Assembly: GCA_940337035.1 (NCBI GenBank)
Contig: OW679202.1
Location: 52,655,763 to 52,719,762, forward strand
Reading direction: 5' to 3'
Length of the DNA stretch: 64,000 nucleotides
Source: Agriotes lineatus
Taxonomy: Eukaryota > Arthropoda > Insecta > Coleoptera > Elateridae
In this document: positions 11,880 to 24,500 of the stretch, piece by piece
Position numbering within the stretch: position 1 is the stretch's first letter
Layout of the letters: each line of letters opens with the position of its first letter
The notes under the pieces: model-generated
The model's input: only the letters and a program-made list of their open reading frames with translations
Told to the model about the DNA's origin: nothing
Databases searched by the model: none
Made by a program: the position numbers and the translations under genes

Positions 11880-12321
11880 ATGAATGCGTTTCGTCTTTTT
11901 CGGTATTTTTAGACAAAAATTGGCTGTCGATTCTTAAAGATCAAATCAAGTAGGTTGTCAACTGTCAGTGTAGGTACTGTAGGTTAGTCGCTTCCCAGTC
12001 CCAGTAAACAGCTACGATTTTCTTGTTCATTTTTAGTTTTAATTATTAATTCGTATATAATGAGGACAGATTGTTCTTCGGAATGTTAGATTTTAATAAT
12101 TTTAATTTTGCAGGGTGGCAAAACACCCATTAAACATCATGAATTATTATAGTGAGTTTAAGGAATGAGGTTCTGAAATATTTTACACTTCATTGGAATA
12201 AATAGATATCATTTTTGGGATATTTTCTAACAATGCTTCAATGGTGTTATTTTATCTCTTCTTCTGCTATTACTCTTATACTGTGTTTGAAATATTTTTT
12301 GTATTCCCCGCAGTCAGCGTT
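11880..12321 (+). promoter_or_regulatory. Upstream/5' region of staufen copy 1, shared with copy 2
   Basis: This segment aligns by eye, with small indels, to 53303-53751 upstream of staufen copy 2. Shared stretches include GGCTGTCGATTCTTAAAGAT, TCAAGTAGGT.GTCAACTGTC and GAGGTTCTGAAATATTTTA. It ends in a polypyrimidine/CAG acceptor at 12313 just before the coding exon, so an upstream non-coding exon is likely. Promoter function is inferred only from conservation and position. Confidence 0.5.
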
Positions 12322-12504
12322 ATGGACCAGCATGTTCAGACTCAACAGCAGCATCCTGCTGAACATCAGCCAACCACGAATACAAACACGTCTGGGTCCA
12401 CCAATAATTTGGCAAACAATAAAGAAAATAATCCAATGTGCTTAATCAATAACCTAGCCCAATACAACAAGATACAATATCAATATCTGAGATCTGGCGA
12501 GCAG
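12322..12504 (+). CDS. stau: staufen copy 1, coding exon 1
   Basis: ATG at 12322, just after a CAG acceptor at 12313, begins MDQHVQTQQQHPAEHQ. This Gln/Asn/His-rich leader is followed by NNPMCLINNLAQYNKIQYQY, the first helix of dsRBD1. The exon is 61 codons long and ends GAGCAG before the donor GTATGT, in phase 0. The start is supported by the same arrangement at 53752 in copy 2. Confidence 0.88.
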
Positions 12505-15500
12505 GTATGTTATTAGCCTTCAAAACTTTTATTAATACAAATATAATATAATACATCTCTATGGTTTAAGCCCTATATCTAATGAATAGCTTTATTTTTG
12601 TATTTTAACCATATTTGTAGTTAATTTATTATACCGTGTGTTGAAAAAAAAACTCATTCGCAGCATGCCATGATGAAATTGATGTTTGCCATAACTTGAT
12701 AGATACCCATTGAAGCAAATGTACTACCATAAGTCAGAGAGAATTAAATTACATCTTGATCTTGAACTATTTTCCTAAAAATATACAATACACTAAATAA
12801 AAACAATTTTTTGTAACACACGATATAAATTTATTATAAAATATTTTCTTTAGAGTAAATAATCATTATTGTGTACTATTTTATAGCATCTCCTGCCAAA
12901 CCTTATCAAATGCTTAAAATATGTCAAGGAAAACAGCTGAACAGTACCTACGTATCTTTCTTCTTCAATATGAGAGTTTATTTAGCTTACTACTCCGTGC
13001 ACCTGCTCTATGGTCCCATGGTGTTCCCTGGAACCAAATTGATGTTCAGGAATTAGTTGCCCTTGCTCCAGTATTGGCTTTATTCTTCTATATAGGAGTT
13101 CTTCGTAAACTTTTGAAATGGTTGGCAGAAGGCTTATTGGTCGGTATGAGGCTACACTTTCCGGGTCTATGCCGGGCTTTACTATTAAAATAATTTGGGG
13201 TATTTTCAATCTTAGAGCCGCATTAAAAAGTATAGTTATGTCGGCAACTATATGTTCTGGGAGTTCCTTGAGTATCTTTCCTGTAATTAGATCTCATCCT
13301 GAAGGTTTTTTGCGATTCAGATCTTTGTCTATTATTTGTTTGACTTCTTGTGTTTTAAACTTTTTTAGCGGCAGTTCCATTTGTAGATGAGAATCTATAA
13401 AACTGTATATTAGTTGTTCCTCTGCTTCCGTCATTACCCTGGGGAAGGGGGTAAACGTTTTTTCTAGGTGTTCTGCGAATACTTATGCTTTTTCTGTTTG
13501 TTCTAGCCCACTCACCATTTTCAAGTTTAATTAGAGACTTATACTGTCGGGGACCTTTGGTATTTTTTGTCGCCTTCTATAAAGAGTAATTTGTGTCCTT
13601 AATTGCAAAGAGCTCGTGCAGTGATCGTTGGATGTATGCATTTTTCTTCTTTAACAATTCTTCTTAGTTCTTTTGTTGCTTTGTTGTATGTCATTCTATG
13701 TAGCGGTGACTTTGTTACCATTTTTTTAACATTTTTCTGTAGCAATGTTGAAGCAGGTTGCTTGTGGCATTTTGTTATCTTCAAGGGGTGTTGCTCTCCA
13801 AGCAGGTTCCTGGATAATCTGATTTAACATATCAACAACTGTGTATAATTCTTGGTTGGTTTTAAGTTACGGATTATAATGGTTTTTTCTTAGTACTTAT
13901 TCTTTTAAACAGGTTAGCTTATTTTGCTGTTGTGCAGTGTTGGTAGTTTGGCTTTTTGCACCATGATTGCATTTAGCTTAATAAGTATGGGGGAGTAGTT
14001 GGATGATAGATAAAAACATGATTGCATCTCAAGGTGTGAAGAAGGTATGCCTTTTGTTATGCAGAGGTTGAAAGGATCTGGCTTTCGTTTTCTATCTGCT
14101 GGCTAATATGTTAGTTTACCCAAAGATATTGGATATAAGTTGTTATTTTGCATCACTGTATATAGCTGTATTCCTTTTGGCATTGGCACATTTGATCTGG
14201 AACCCCCCCACCATGGATGTTTGGCATGAAAGTCCACTTCACTGCTGAGTTTCAAAATATTGCTTGCATTACTTCGTTTTGCTTTTGTGTGTAGGCAGAG
14301 AATATAACTATAGATGATAACATAATGGATCCAACACAGTCTTGTTCAGCGACAGTGGTTGCTTGAAGGAATTCTTTTGAAAAGCGTTCGTTTTCATGAC
14401 GTTTTATTCTGGTTTTTATTATTATGACCTCCGTGGGCTTTACCGTTAGGGTGTAAAGTATTGTATATGGAGAAGCCTGGTAGGTGTAGATTACTCTTAT
14501 TTGCAGGAATTCGAAGGGTTGGCGCTCCGTAGGTCAGGTAAAAATAACCCGTTCCTTTGCAATATCCCACAAAATGTTGGGACTGCATACGCCGTCTGCC
14601 TGCCCTTCGATTCGATCACCGGTAACGTTTTTTTATTTGAAAATGTATTTAATTAATTAGAAACGCGAAGATATTTTTACGCCTAACTTAATTTGATTTT
14701 TAAAATTATTTATTGTCACAATGTCAATGCGGAAAGTTGTGGGTAAAGCCTTTTACAGATTTTTTCAGTTTATGGACATTTTCTGGTAAGATGATTACCC
14801 ACACATTTAACGCATCTAGGTTGTCTCGGGCAGTAATTTTTGGTATATCTGTAAGCTTGACATTTTATGGATTGGGGAATGTGGGGTTTTTTATACGGTT
14901 GTTCAAAACGAATGGATGTGTGCTGCAATAATTGAGTCTCGTAGATATTGTTATTATTGTCTTGCTGTTCTAGTTTCACAAAAAAGATGATGTTGGGATT
15001 TTTGTTTTTGTCGTTATCTTGCTGTGTTCTTTGTAGGTATGTTGTTAATTTGAAGCAGCTTATGACCTTTCTATTCGATTTTGTTTTTAATAACATTGAT
15101 ATCTATAGTTGGGTGTACTTCCTTTAGTGCCACTTTGAAGATTCTCTTGTTTTTAATTTGGTAAGTATAATATTGTATGTTTTTCTTCAGCAGTTCCTCC
15201 ATGTTTTTAGGGTATTTTTTCGTCTTTGTTACTTGTATTTTAACTTGATTATCACTTAGCACTTTTATAGTTTAATTATTAGCAACCCAAGGATTCAACA
15301 AGTTTTGTAAAGAGATTACGTTTTCTATTCCACTTACCAAGATTGGGGGGGCCTTAATTGCTTTTTTTTCTAATTTTGCACTTGATCCGTTATCTGTATC
15401 TTCCTTCTCTGATAATTTTTCGTATAAATATTTATTTTCGCACTGCTGCTTAATTCTGAGCTAACTCTTATTCTTTTTTGTATTCAACTTTTCCAGCTGC

Positions 15501-18500
15501 TTCACTTTCACATTATATTTTGTAACACTTGTTGCAGTGGTCATATATCATGAATCATACGGGAGGTAGCTTGTTTCATGTCTAAGACCTTTTAGTAGAA
15601 ATGACTTAAGTAACTTACATAAAATAAATTATTCGAATATTGTATAGTTCGCATTACTGTAACAATTTCTTATAAGGAAAAGTTAGTTGTATCTATTAAT
15701 ACACCTTTGTTGTCTATTTTGCAAATAACTGAATACATTCAAATTTGGAAAAGATAATTCTATATTCGCACTCGAATTTAAAAAAACAATTAAGTGACTG
15801 CTGTTATTGCGTTTAGGGGCCTGCTCATAACAAGCTATATACTGTGACATTGAAATTGGGTGAGGAGGAGTACCAAGCAGAGAATACAACTATAAAAAAA
15901 GCACAACGCTCTGCAGCTGCCATGGCTCTGCAGCACACCCAATTTAAACATCCACTTCCAAAGGCAAAGCGAAACAATACATCTAACAGGGTAACACCAA
16001 CTGTGGAGTTGAATACCCTTGCCATGAAACGTAGAGAGAGAGTCGTTTATGTACTCGACGATAGAGTTCCTGCTCTGCAAGCCCAGGTAAGTTCAATATA
16101 TTGTAAAATTTTGAATAATCTCAATTGTGCTAAAAATGTTTATGGATGTACAGGTTTTTAATATTATTTACCATGAACAGTTAGAAACACCACCTAATCG
16201 AAGATAGTTCCTTTCCAACTGTCAAAGGTATACTTAAATCTTAAAAATTTGAGATATGCTAAAGAGCTCTTAATTCACTTCTTTTGTCTTGGGATTCAAA
16301 GTACTATTCTGTTAAAATTGAATTTTGGCTTAGACCACACAGTCTTTGTAGATAAACACCCAGCAATGTTTGGCTTAACGTGTCTAGCATCTTGTGAACT
16401 TGTTACTATTGTAACGACCTTCGAAGCGGGTCGCGTGCAGACAGATGAGTCAGCTTCCAGATCATTCGAGAACGACCTCGGTGACTAATGCGCGTGACAC
16501 GTCAGCGTTGCTGGAATAATCGAGTGAGATCTCGACGCTTCCGGAATGAATCACCTGGCGAATATATAAGCAAGCACAGCGGGAAAAACAGACAGTTCAA
16601 ATCTAGCTTTGAAGTGTGCGACGCTTGCTGTAAATAAATGCTTAAAACAAGAAGCGGCGTATAATTTTTAATATCCCAGAAGATAAATCGTAACATTTGG
16701 CGTCAGGTGTCAGAGTTTTGTACCAGGGGCGATAAAAAAATTATTGGACATACATTAAATAAACTAATTGACTAACAAGTACCGATAAACGACAGTCAGG
16801 TAATAAATTTAAGTGTGTGTTGTGCATGCCTGTGACGAGATCCCAAAGCAGCAAGATGGAGGCGCAATTAAGCCAACTTTTCCAGCTGATGCAAGTTGGC
16901 CAGGACAAGGCAGAAAAAGCACAAGAGGATCTTAAGGAAGAATTGAAAGCCGTTCAAAAGCAGGCAGAAAAGGCGCAAGAATAATTGAAAGCCCGCCAAA
17001 AGAAGGCAGATAAAGCACAAGAGGATCTAAGGGAAAGTTGAAAGCCGGGCAGGAAGCTTTGAAGTGTGCGACGCTTGCCATATAAAGCATTCGTGTTGAA
17101 GTCGTGTGTAAATAAATAAAGTGTATTTGTTGTTAGAAGTAGTTCCTGTTAGTGTATAAATAATAAATGTTCCGTACTAATGGTTCTTGTGTCTTTGTTA
17201 AATCGTTAAGTGAAATTGCTGTAAATAAATGCTTAAAACGAGAAGCACCGTATAATTTTTAATAGCTCAGAAGATAAATCGTAACATTTGGCATCAGGTG
17301 TCGGAGTTTTGTACCAGGGGCTATAAAAAAATTATTGGATATACATTAAATAAACTAATTGACTAACAAGTACCGACAAACGACAGTCAGATAATAAATT
17401 TAAGTGTGTGTTGTGCATGCCTGTGACGAGATCCCAAAGCAGCAAGATGGAGGCCCAATTAAGCCAACTTTTCCAGCTGATGCAAGTTGGCCAGGACAAG
17501 GCAGAAAAAGCACAAGAGGATCTTAAGGAAGAATTGAAAACCGTTCAAAAGCAGGCAGAAAAGGCGCAAGATAAATTGAAAGCCGGCCAAAAGAAGGCAG
17601 ATAAAGCACAAGAGGATCTTAAGGAAGAGTTGAAAGCCGGGCAGGAAGCTTTGAAGTGTGGGACGCTTGCCATATAAAGCATTCGTGTTAAAGTCGTGTG
17701 TAAATAAATAAAGTGTGTTTGTTGTTAGCAATAGTTCCTGTTAGTGTATAAATAATAAATGTTCCGTATTAATGGTTCTTGTGTCTTTGTTAAATCGTTA
17801 AGTGAAATTGCTGTAAATAAATGCTTAAAACAAGAAGCGGCGTATAATTTTTAATAGCCCAGAAGATAAATCGTAACACTATGTAAAGCTCTTAAATTTG
17901 TGGTGTTATATTTAAAGTTCATTTTCATTTCTTTTTATTTTCATAAGAGTGACTGCTATGTAAAGCTTACATTGTAACTGTCACATTTTTCATTTGTTTG
18001 CCAAACTGTCTATTTTCCAGGAATTTACAATAACACTGTCAATCAAATTTATAAAGAGGGGCCACCACCACTTTTTCTCTTTTACGTTGATTCTGTAGTT
18101 ACATATTCCATTGTCATGCAAATCAACACCTCCCATAAGCTGATTATGTTCGGCTATAACTTTTGGCTGAGGAATTGAAACTCTCTTTTTATCTTTCCTG
18201 TTGTACCTTTTTTGCACAACTGTCATCTCAGAATTGTCGTTCCATCAAACTAACAAAGTGTTTTGTTCATTGTCAAAAGAAAAATCGTAAGTACCATGAT
18301 CCCTTTTCTTTATAATTTTCACAGTTTCCATTATGCTATTACACGTACGGTTTTCATGAACTGTCCCAGCAACGTAAAAACTCTTTTTTTTTCAGCAAAC
18401 AGAATAACTTGTAAGATGAGAAGTTGTTTTCTCCCAGCCACAATTCGTTTTCATAAGTGCTTGTTTTGCCACCATAATGTATAAATTTGTACAAGTAACC

Positions 18501-21500
18501 ATTGGAACTACATAGACACCATAGTTTAAAGCTAAACCTAATTGGTTTCCCCTTGATGTACCGGGTGGCCAATTAAGAAGGGCACTCGGCCCTATCTCGA
18601 AAAGTAATTGTCGTAAAGACTTGGAGTAAAAAAAATTATGATTAAAACGACCAAGAGAAAATGCTGGAAATTATTTTTAAGTTTCTAGAATGCCGCCAGG
18701 GGGTGTAATCGCATTCTTATATTTTCAATTCCGTTTTTTGAGAAATATTCTTATATTACAGATAGCTAAAATCGACACCGTTTTAAAGCTGAGATAAATT
18801 CAATTCTTTTTTGTTCAATTATTTTTGCTCTATCTCTTAGGGGAAAGTGGTGGGAGGTGTCCGAACATTTTCGGAAAGAAATGTCAATAACTTCAAAATG
18901 GCTGAACGGATTTTGCCAAACTTGGAGTCGTTGAAAAGGGTTTTTCTTAGGCTATCAACGCTGCCTTGAGCGGACTGATTTAGATTGCTTGTGTCGCCGC
19001 TAGAGGGCGTTTTACGACAACAGTACAAATGGAATAAATTTTCTCAAAAAAATTAAATCCATCGATATCACTTTTATTGCAACAGAAGACAGCCAAATAT
19101 GGGTCTAACACGCTAGTGAAAACCGCATTTCGATATTTCTTTCCTAACCTAAAATATCAGTAAAAGAAGTTAAAACTCGAAATAATGTCGCATCTTTGGG
19201 AATATTTTCAGTATACCTGCCATTATTAAATCCTAATTATCGTTCTTTTAGCAAAATATATATAAATTTACTGTTAAAATGCGAACATTATTATATTTAA
19301 AATGTCAATAATAATTAATACTCATTCAATATGATTGCATATTGCCTTTCTGTCCACACGAAAAACTTTGACAGTTGGATGGCGCCTATCAGGATACTCC
19401 ATCGCATAGATTCTAACAGAAACAGTTGCGTTTTCATTGTTTTGAAAATAAACACGAAACATATCAAACACTTCTACAGGTGGAAAAGGCATTTTTTACA
19501 AATAAGGCCACCAAAATGCACTATAAATAGCTGCAATCTTAATATGATTGACACTTAAACACCACCATTACAATTTTTGCTATTTTATTTTCCAAAGCAC
19601 ACTTGCATTTTAAAAATTTCGAATTTTGTGTGGACAGAAGGGCAATATTCAATCATATTGAATGAGTATTAATTATTATTGACATTTTAAATATAATGTT
19701 GGTATTTTAACAGTAAATTTATATATATACTTTGCTAAAAGAACGATAATTAGGATTTAATAATGGCAGGTATACTGAAAATTATTCCCAAAGGTGCGAC
19801 ATTATTTCGAGTTTTAACTTCCTTTACTGATATTTTAGGTTAGAAAACAAATATCGAAATGCAGTTTTCACTAGCGTGTTAGACCCTTATTTGGCTCTCT
19901 TTTGTTGCAATAAAAGTGATATCGTTGCATTTAATTTTTTTGAGAAAATCCATTTTATTTGTAGTGTTGTCGCAAAACGCCCTCTAGCGGCGACACAAGC
20001 AATCTAAATCAATCCGCTCAAGACAGCGTTGATAGCCTAAGAAAAGCCCTTTTCAACGACTCCAAGTTTGACAAAATCCGTTCAGCCATTTTGAAATTAT
20101 TGACATTTCTTTCCGAAAATGTTCGGACACCCCCCAACACTTTCCCTTAAGAGATAGAGCAAAAAGCATTTAACAAAAAAGAATCGAATTTATCTCAGCT
20201 TTAAAACGGTGTCCATTTTAGCTATCTGTAATATAAGAATATTTCTCAAAATATGGGATTTAAAATTCAAGAATGCGATTACGCCCCCTGGCTGCCATTC
20301 TAGAAACTTAAAAATAATTTCCAGCATTTTCTCTTGGCCGCTTTAGTCATAATTTTTTTTTACCCCAAGTCTTTACAAAAATTACTTTTTGAGATAGGGC
20401 CGAGTGCCCTTCTTAATTGGCCACCCGGTACATCTTACAACTATGTCCTCTAAAGTATGGCACCATTTCCTCATCGATCAACAGATTACGAGAGAATACC
20501 CCAAACGCATGTTCTTTTCATTTATCAAATCAAAAAGAGGTCTTAGTTTTGAAAATCTGTCGTTTCTATCTAGTTGGTGTCATTATCTAATAAATGTATA
20601 TTTTACTTTATGGAATCGAATCTGTTCCTACTAATACAGTTTCTAACTAACATTACTCCTTTGTCCTCATTTTTTGACCAATACAGTTTTGTAGCTGGTA
20701 ACATATGATACCCCGAAAAAATTAGTATGCCGAAAAATCAATTTAGGCTGGTTTTGTTAATTTCAAATAAATGCCGATTATTATTGTGAACATATTTTTT
20801 TGTATAAGAAATTATTTTTTCCCAAACATTATCACTGAAGTACAATGAAAAAACTTCGAAAGGGGTAACGCCAATTCTATTTTCAATTTGTTCCCAATTA
20901 TTTTTCTCTTCATTCTGTGGTTCTGTTGGAGTATGTAGAAAATGGCCGCCATATGATTAGGGGACGTTACGACCTATCCATCTTCCCGGAAAATTCTTAT
21001 TTAACCATTCCCTAACCACAATTGCATAATTGATAGTACATTTCCTGCAGTACTGCAACTGGAAGATCATGTAATGCATCCCATAAATTGTTATTTAATT
21101 TTTTTGCAAGATTTTTTTAAATTTTTTGTTTTTAATGAAATTTCAGATTTAGCTTAGTTGAATGATTCTGAACAACTTTTATTAACGAGATTTTTTGATA
21201 AAAAGATCCTTAATACGACTTCTTCAATTTTGCTGTTTATTTTAAATCGTAGTAGGCTAGCATTTTACCGTGAAGTGAAAGTAAAATACCCTAAAAGTAG
21301 ACTTTACTGAGGGGTATAATCAGAAAAAAGAAATTTTTTAAATCGATAATATATAAAAAAAATACTGGGATGGTGAGACACACTCTATACTCTATTGCGC
21401 AAATTTTGTATTATTTTAATAGTGTCTGTCAGCCAAGGCGCTGGTGGTTTAGTTACATGTTTAGTAATAAAGGGAACATGCATAAGAATAGTGTTTGTGA

Positions 21501-24500
21501 GTAACTCAAATTTTCTGTCAATGTCAAATAAAATATTTCATCAATCTCACTGGAGCTCAGTTCTAATCTAAATTGCGTAACGATAGTTTTTTTTGTAATC
21601 ACGGCATGCTAGGAAATTTTGAATTGCTTGCTTATTTACTTTAAGAATGCATAACACTTTTTCATGGTCTGAAACACCATCTACACTTTAACACTAACTT
21701 TGTTTATAAAATCACTGTTTTTTATAAAAATGACATCAATTAAACTGCTTATTGACTCTCGTTATTCTGGTTGGGTTATTAATTAGCCGTTTAAAATTAA
21801 AACTTCTGTCATGTCTAACAAGTCATTAGAACAGTGTTTACCACAGAAAATTACAGTATGATAGCAAGACGTTAACAATGACAAGGTCGTCTATATTCTT
21901 TTATCATATATTTTTAACCTGTAACAAACACCAACTGCAACATTAATTTTATTTAATTGTAGAAATATCCAACATTTTCCAATGCTGCTTGACAAATTAT
22001 AAACATTTTTAATAATATTGGCTGGAGTATTGTCCCATTTGTCTCTGAATTGTAGGTGATCAATTTCTTGTTGCTGTTGCTCCATTTTTAATATTAAACC
22101 ATCGTAAATGGGTTTTGCAACTTTGCTGGCAATTTGTTGAAAGAAGACGAAATCTATTAATAGGTTTTTCATAGCTTGTTCTATGAACGGGAACATCATA
22201 TCAGGATTAATTTCCAGTTTTTTGTTTTTACTTGATTCCCGTACAGTCGACATCTTTATAGCCACAAAGGTACGAAACTTATATTACAAAAATGAGAAAT
22301 AAAAAAACAGTGCACAAACTTGTCTACACATGACTTTAATTCATACTGTAGTGCAGCGGGCCGAAAGGCCTGAAAACATCTTTCGTCCAGAGGAGGCCAT
22401 GAACCAGAATGTAAAATGTAATTGTATAGTGCGTTACTAAATGAGCTAGTAAAAGTGAAATTTACAATGTGGCAGTTCTAGAGAAGTGTCAATTGTACGC
22501 ATGCGGTAAGACAGATCTGTAATGTCAAGTTTGATTTGTGTCTTCCAGTAAACAATCTAATCTAACTTTTCTAAACATCAAGATGCAATTTTTAGCACAG
22601 CAGGATCCATGTCGTGAACTCAGGAATATCGGCCAACAAAAGAGAAGGGATACGTAAATACTCTTTTGCCCCGAGTAACAATAGACCAGGCTAAAAGGGA
22701 AAGTGAACCCTGCAGAACAATACAGTCATAAACAACACGAAAAAAAAAAGTCCTTTTGGCGGAAGTTATTTCAATCACTTGTACGACAATAGACAAAGAA
22801 AGCCTAGCTGGACAATCCTATTGTGTGCAAAAGAATAGGGAATATCTCTTCCATTCACGCGCAACCTATATAAGCGTATGTAGTTTAGTTTTTCAGATTA
22901 CATCACTTCTTCTGCTTATTCCGACTTGCCTCATTTTGGGGCAAATCGAAGACCAAGATCAGATTTCAAGTTTGCTATAAATAAATATTTCCGTCTTGAA
23001 AACCAGGCTACTCACTGTTTGTATTTGTATTTAAATTAATATTGACGGATTTGTATATGTTTGTAATTATTTATGTGTTCTAAAGTAAATGAAAGAAATG
23101 TTATGGTTTCTACAAACGGATGTATCTTACTGAACTTAATTCCACAGTGGTGAACAACGTTTAATAAACATCATAACAGTTCTAGTGGTGCAAACCACTA
23201 AATTGGTGACTCACAACATAGAAATAGAACATTAAGTAAACAAAACGACTCTCAGTGTTATCTACCTCGGGAATCACCAAATTGGTGACCCCAAATAGAG
23301 CACAGTAAAATTAACAGCATAAAGTAGGAAACTAAAAGCTAGCATTCGCGCTGATTCAAGGAATTCATAACTCAAGTGCAAGTTAACTAAAAATAAGTGA
23401 CCCGCTACTGTACGATGGAAAATCCAGAAAGCAACATATCCGTCACTACAAACAACAATAACGAAACGCCAGCCAGTTCAATCAACCGAACGAATATTAA
23501 AGTACCTCCATTTTGGTCAACTAAGCCAGCGCTGTGGTTCGTACAACTAGAAGGACAGTTTGTCCTCAACAATGTGACACGAGATACCACCAAATATTAC
23601 TACGTAAGTGCCAATCTCAATAATAAAATGCTCAAGAAGTCGAAGACATCCTCATGAACCCACCGCGTGAAGACATGTACGAATCGCTTAAACAGGCACT
23701 AATTAAGCGCCTATCCACTTTTCGTGAACAGAAGATTAAACAACTCCTGGAGCACGAAGAGATATGCGATCCCAATTTTGAAGGCACCTTAAGAATCTAG
23801 CAAGCGGCGAGGTGCAAGACGACTTCATTCGTACACTATCATTTACTTTAGACCACATAAATAATTACAAACATATACAAACCCGTCAATATTAATTTAA
23901 ATACAAATACAAACAGTGAGTAGCCTGGTTTTTGAGACGGAATTATTTATTTATAGCAAACTTGAAATCTGACCTTGGTCTTCAATTTGCCCCAAAATGC
24001 GACAAGTCGGAATAAGCAGACGAAGTGATGTAATCTCAAAAACTAAACTACATACGCTTATATAGGTTGCGCGTGAATGGAAGAGATATTCCCTATTCTT
24101 TTGCACACAATAGGATTGTCCAGCTAGGCTTTCTTTGTCTATTGTCGTACAAGTGATTGAAATAACTTCCGCCAAAAGGACTATTCCTTTTCCAGTTGTT
24201 TATGACTGTATTGTCCTGCAGGGTTCACTTTCCCTTTTTGCCTGGTCTATTGTTACTCGGGGTAAAAGGGTATTTACATAACCCTTCTCTTTTGTTGGCC
24301 GATATCTCTGCGTCCGCGACATGGATCCTGCGGTGCTAAAAATTGCATCTTGACTTTAGAAAAGTTAGTTTAGACTGTTTACTCGACGACACAAATCGAA
24401 CTTGAAATTACAGATCTGTCTTATTGCACGAGTACAATTGACAATTTATCTAGAACTGTCACATTGCAAACTTCACTTGTACTAGCTCATTTTGTAACGC

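Larger units (their letters stand above)
16410..17878 (+). mobile_element. LTR retrotransposon remnant: LTR plus two tandem leader-gag-LTR units
   Basis: An LTR starts TGTAACGACC at 16410 and ends CGTAACA at 16695. Two units follow, 16696-17286 and 17287-17878. Each consists of a leader (TTTGGCRTCAGGTG), a gag start and the 3' part of the LTR ending CGTAACA. The whole is flanked by CTAT (16406-16409 and 17879-17882), a 4-bp target duplication. The first LTR lacks about 145 bp present in the other two, between CGACGCTTGC and TGTAAATAAATGC. Gag and LTR are fused at AGCTTTGAAGTGTG, an internal deletion. No pol remains. Confidence 0.8.

Noticed and set aside
12215..12516. Start of staufen copy 1 upstream of 12322
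   Set aside because: The open frame extends upstream through a polypyrimidine/CAG acceptor at 12313, and copy 2 has the same acceptor and ATG; the upstream text is intron.
22756..24175. Two near-identical 74-codon frames (plus at 22756-22980, minus at 23951-24175) as a conserved gene pair
   Set aside because: They are the same segment of the two inverted LTR copies. Conservation reflects LTR identity, not coding.
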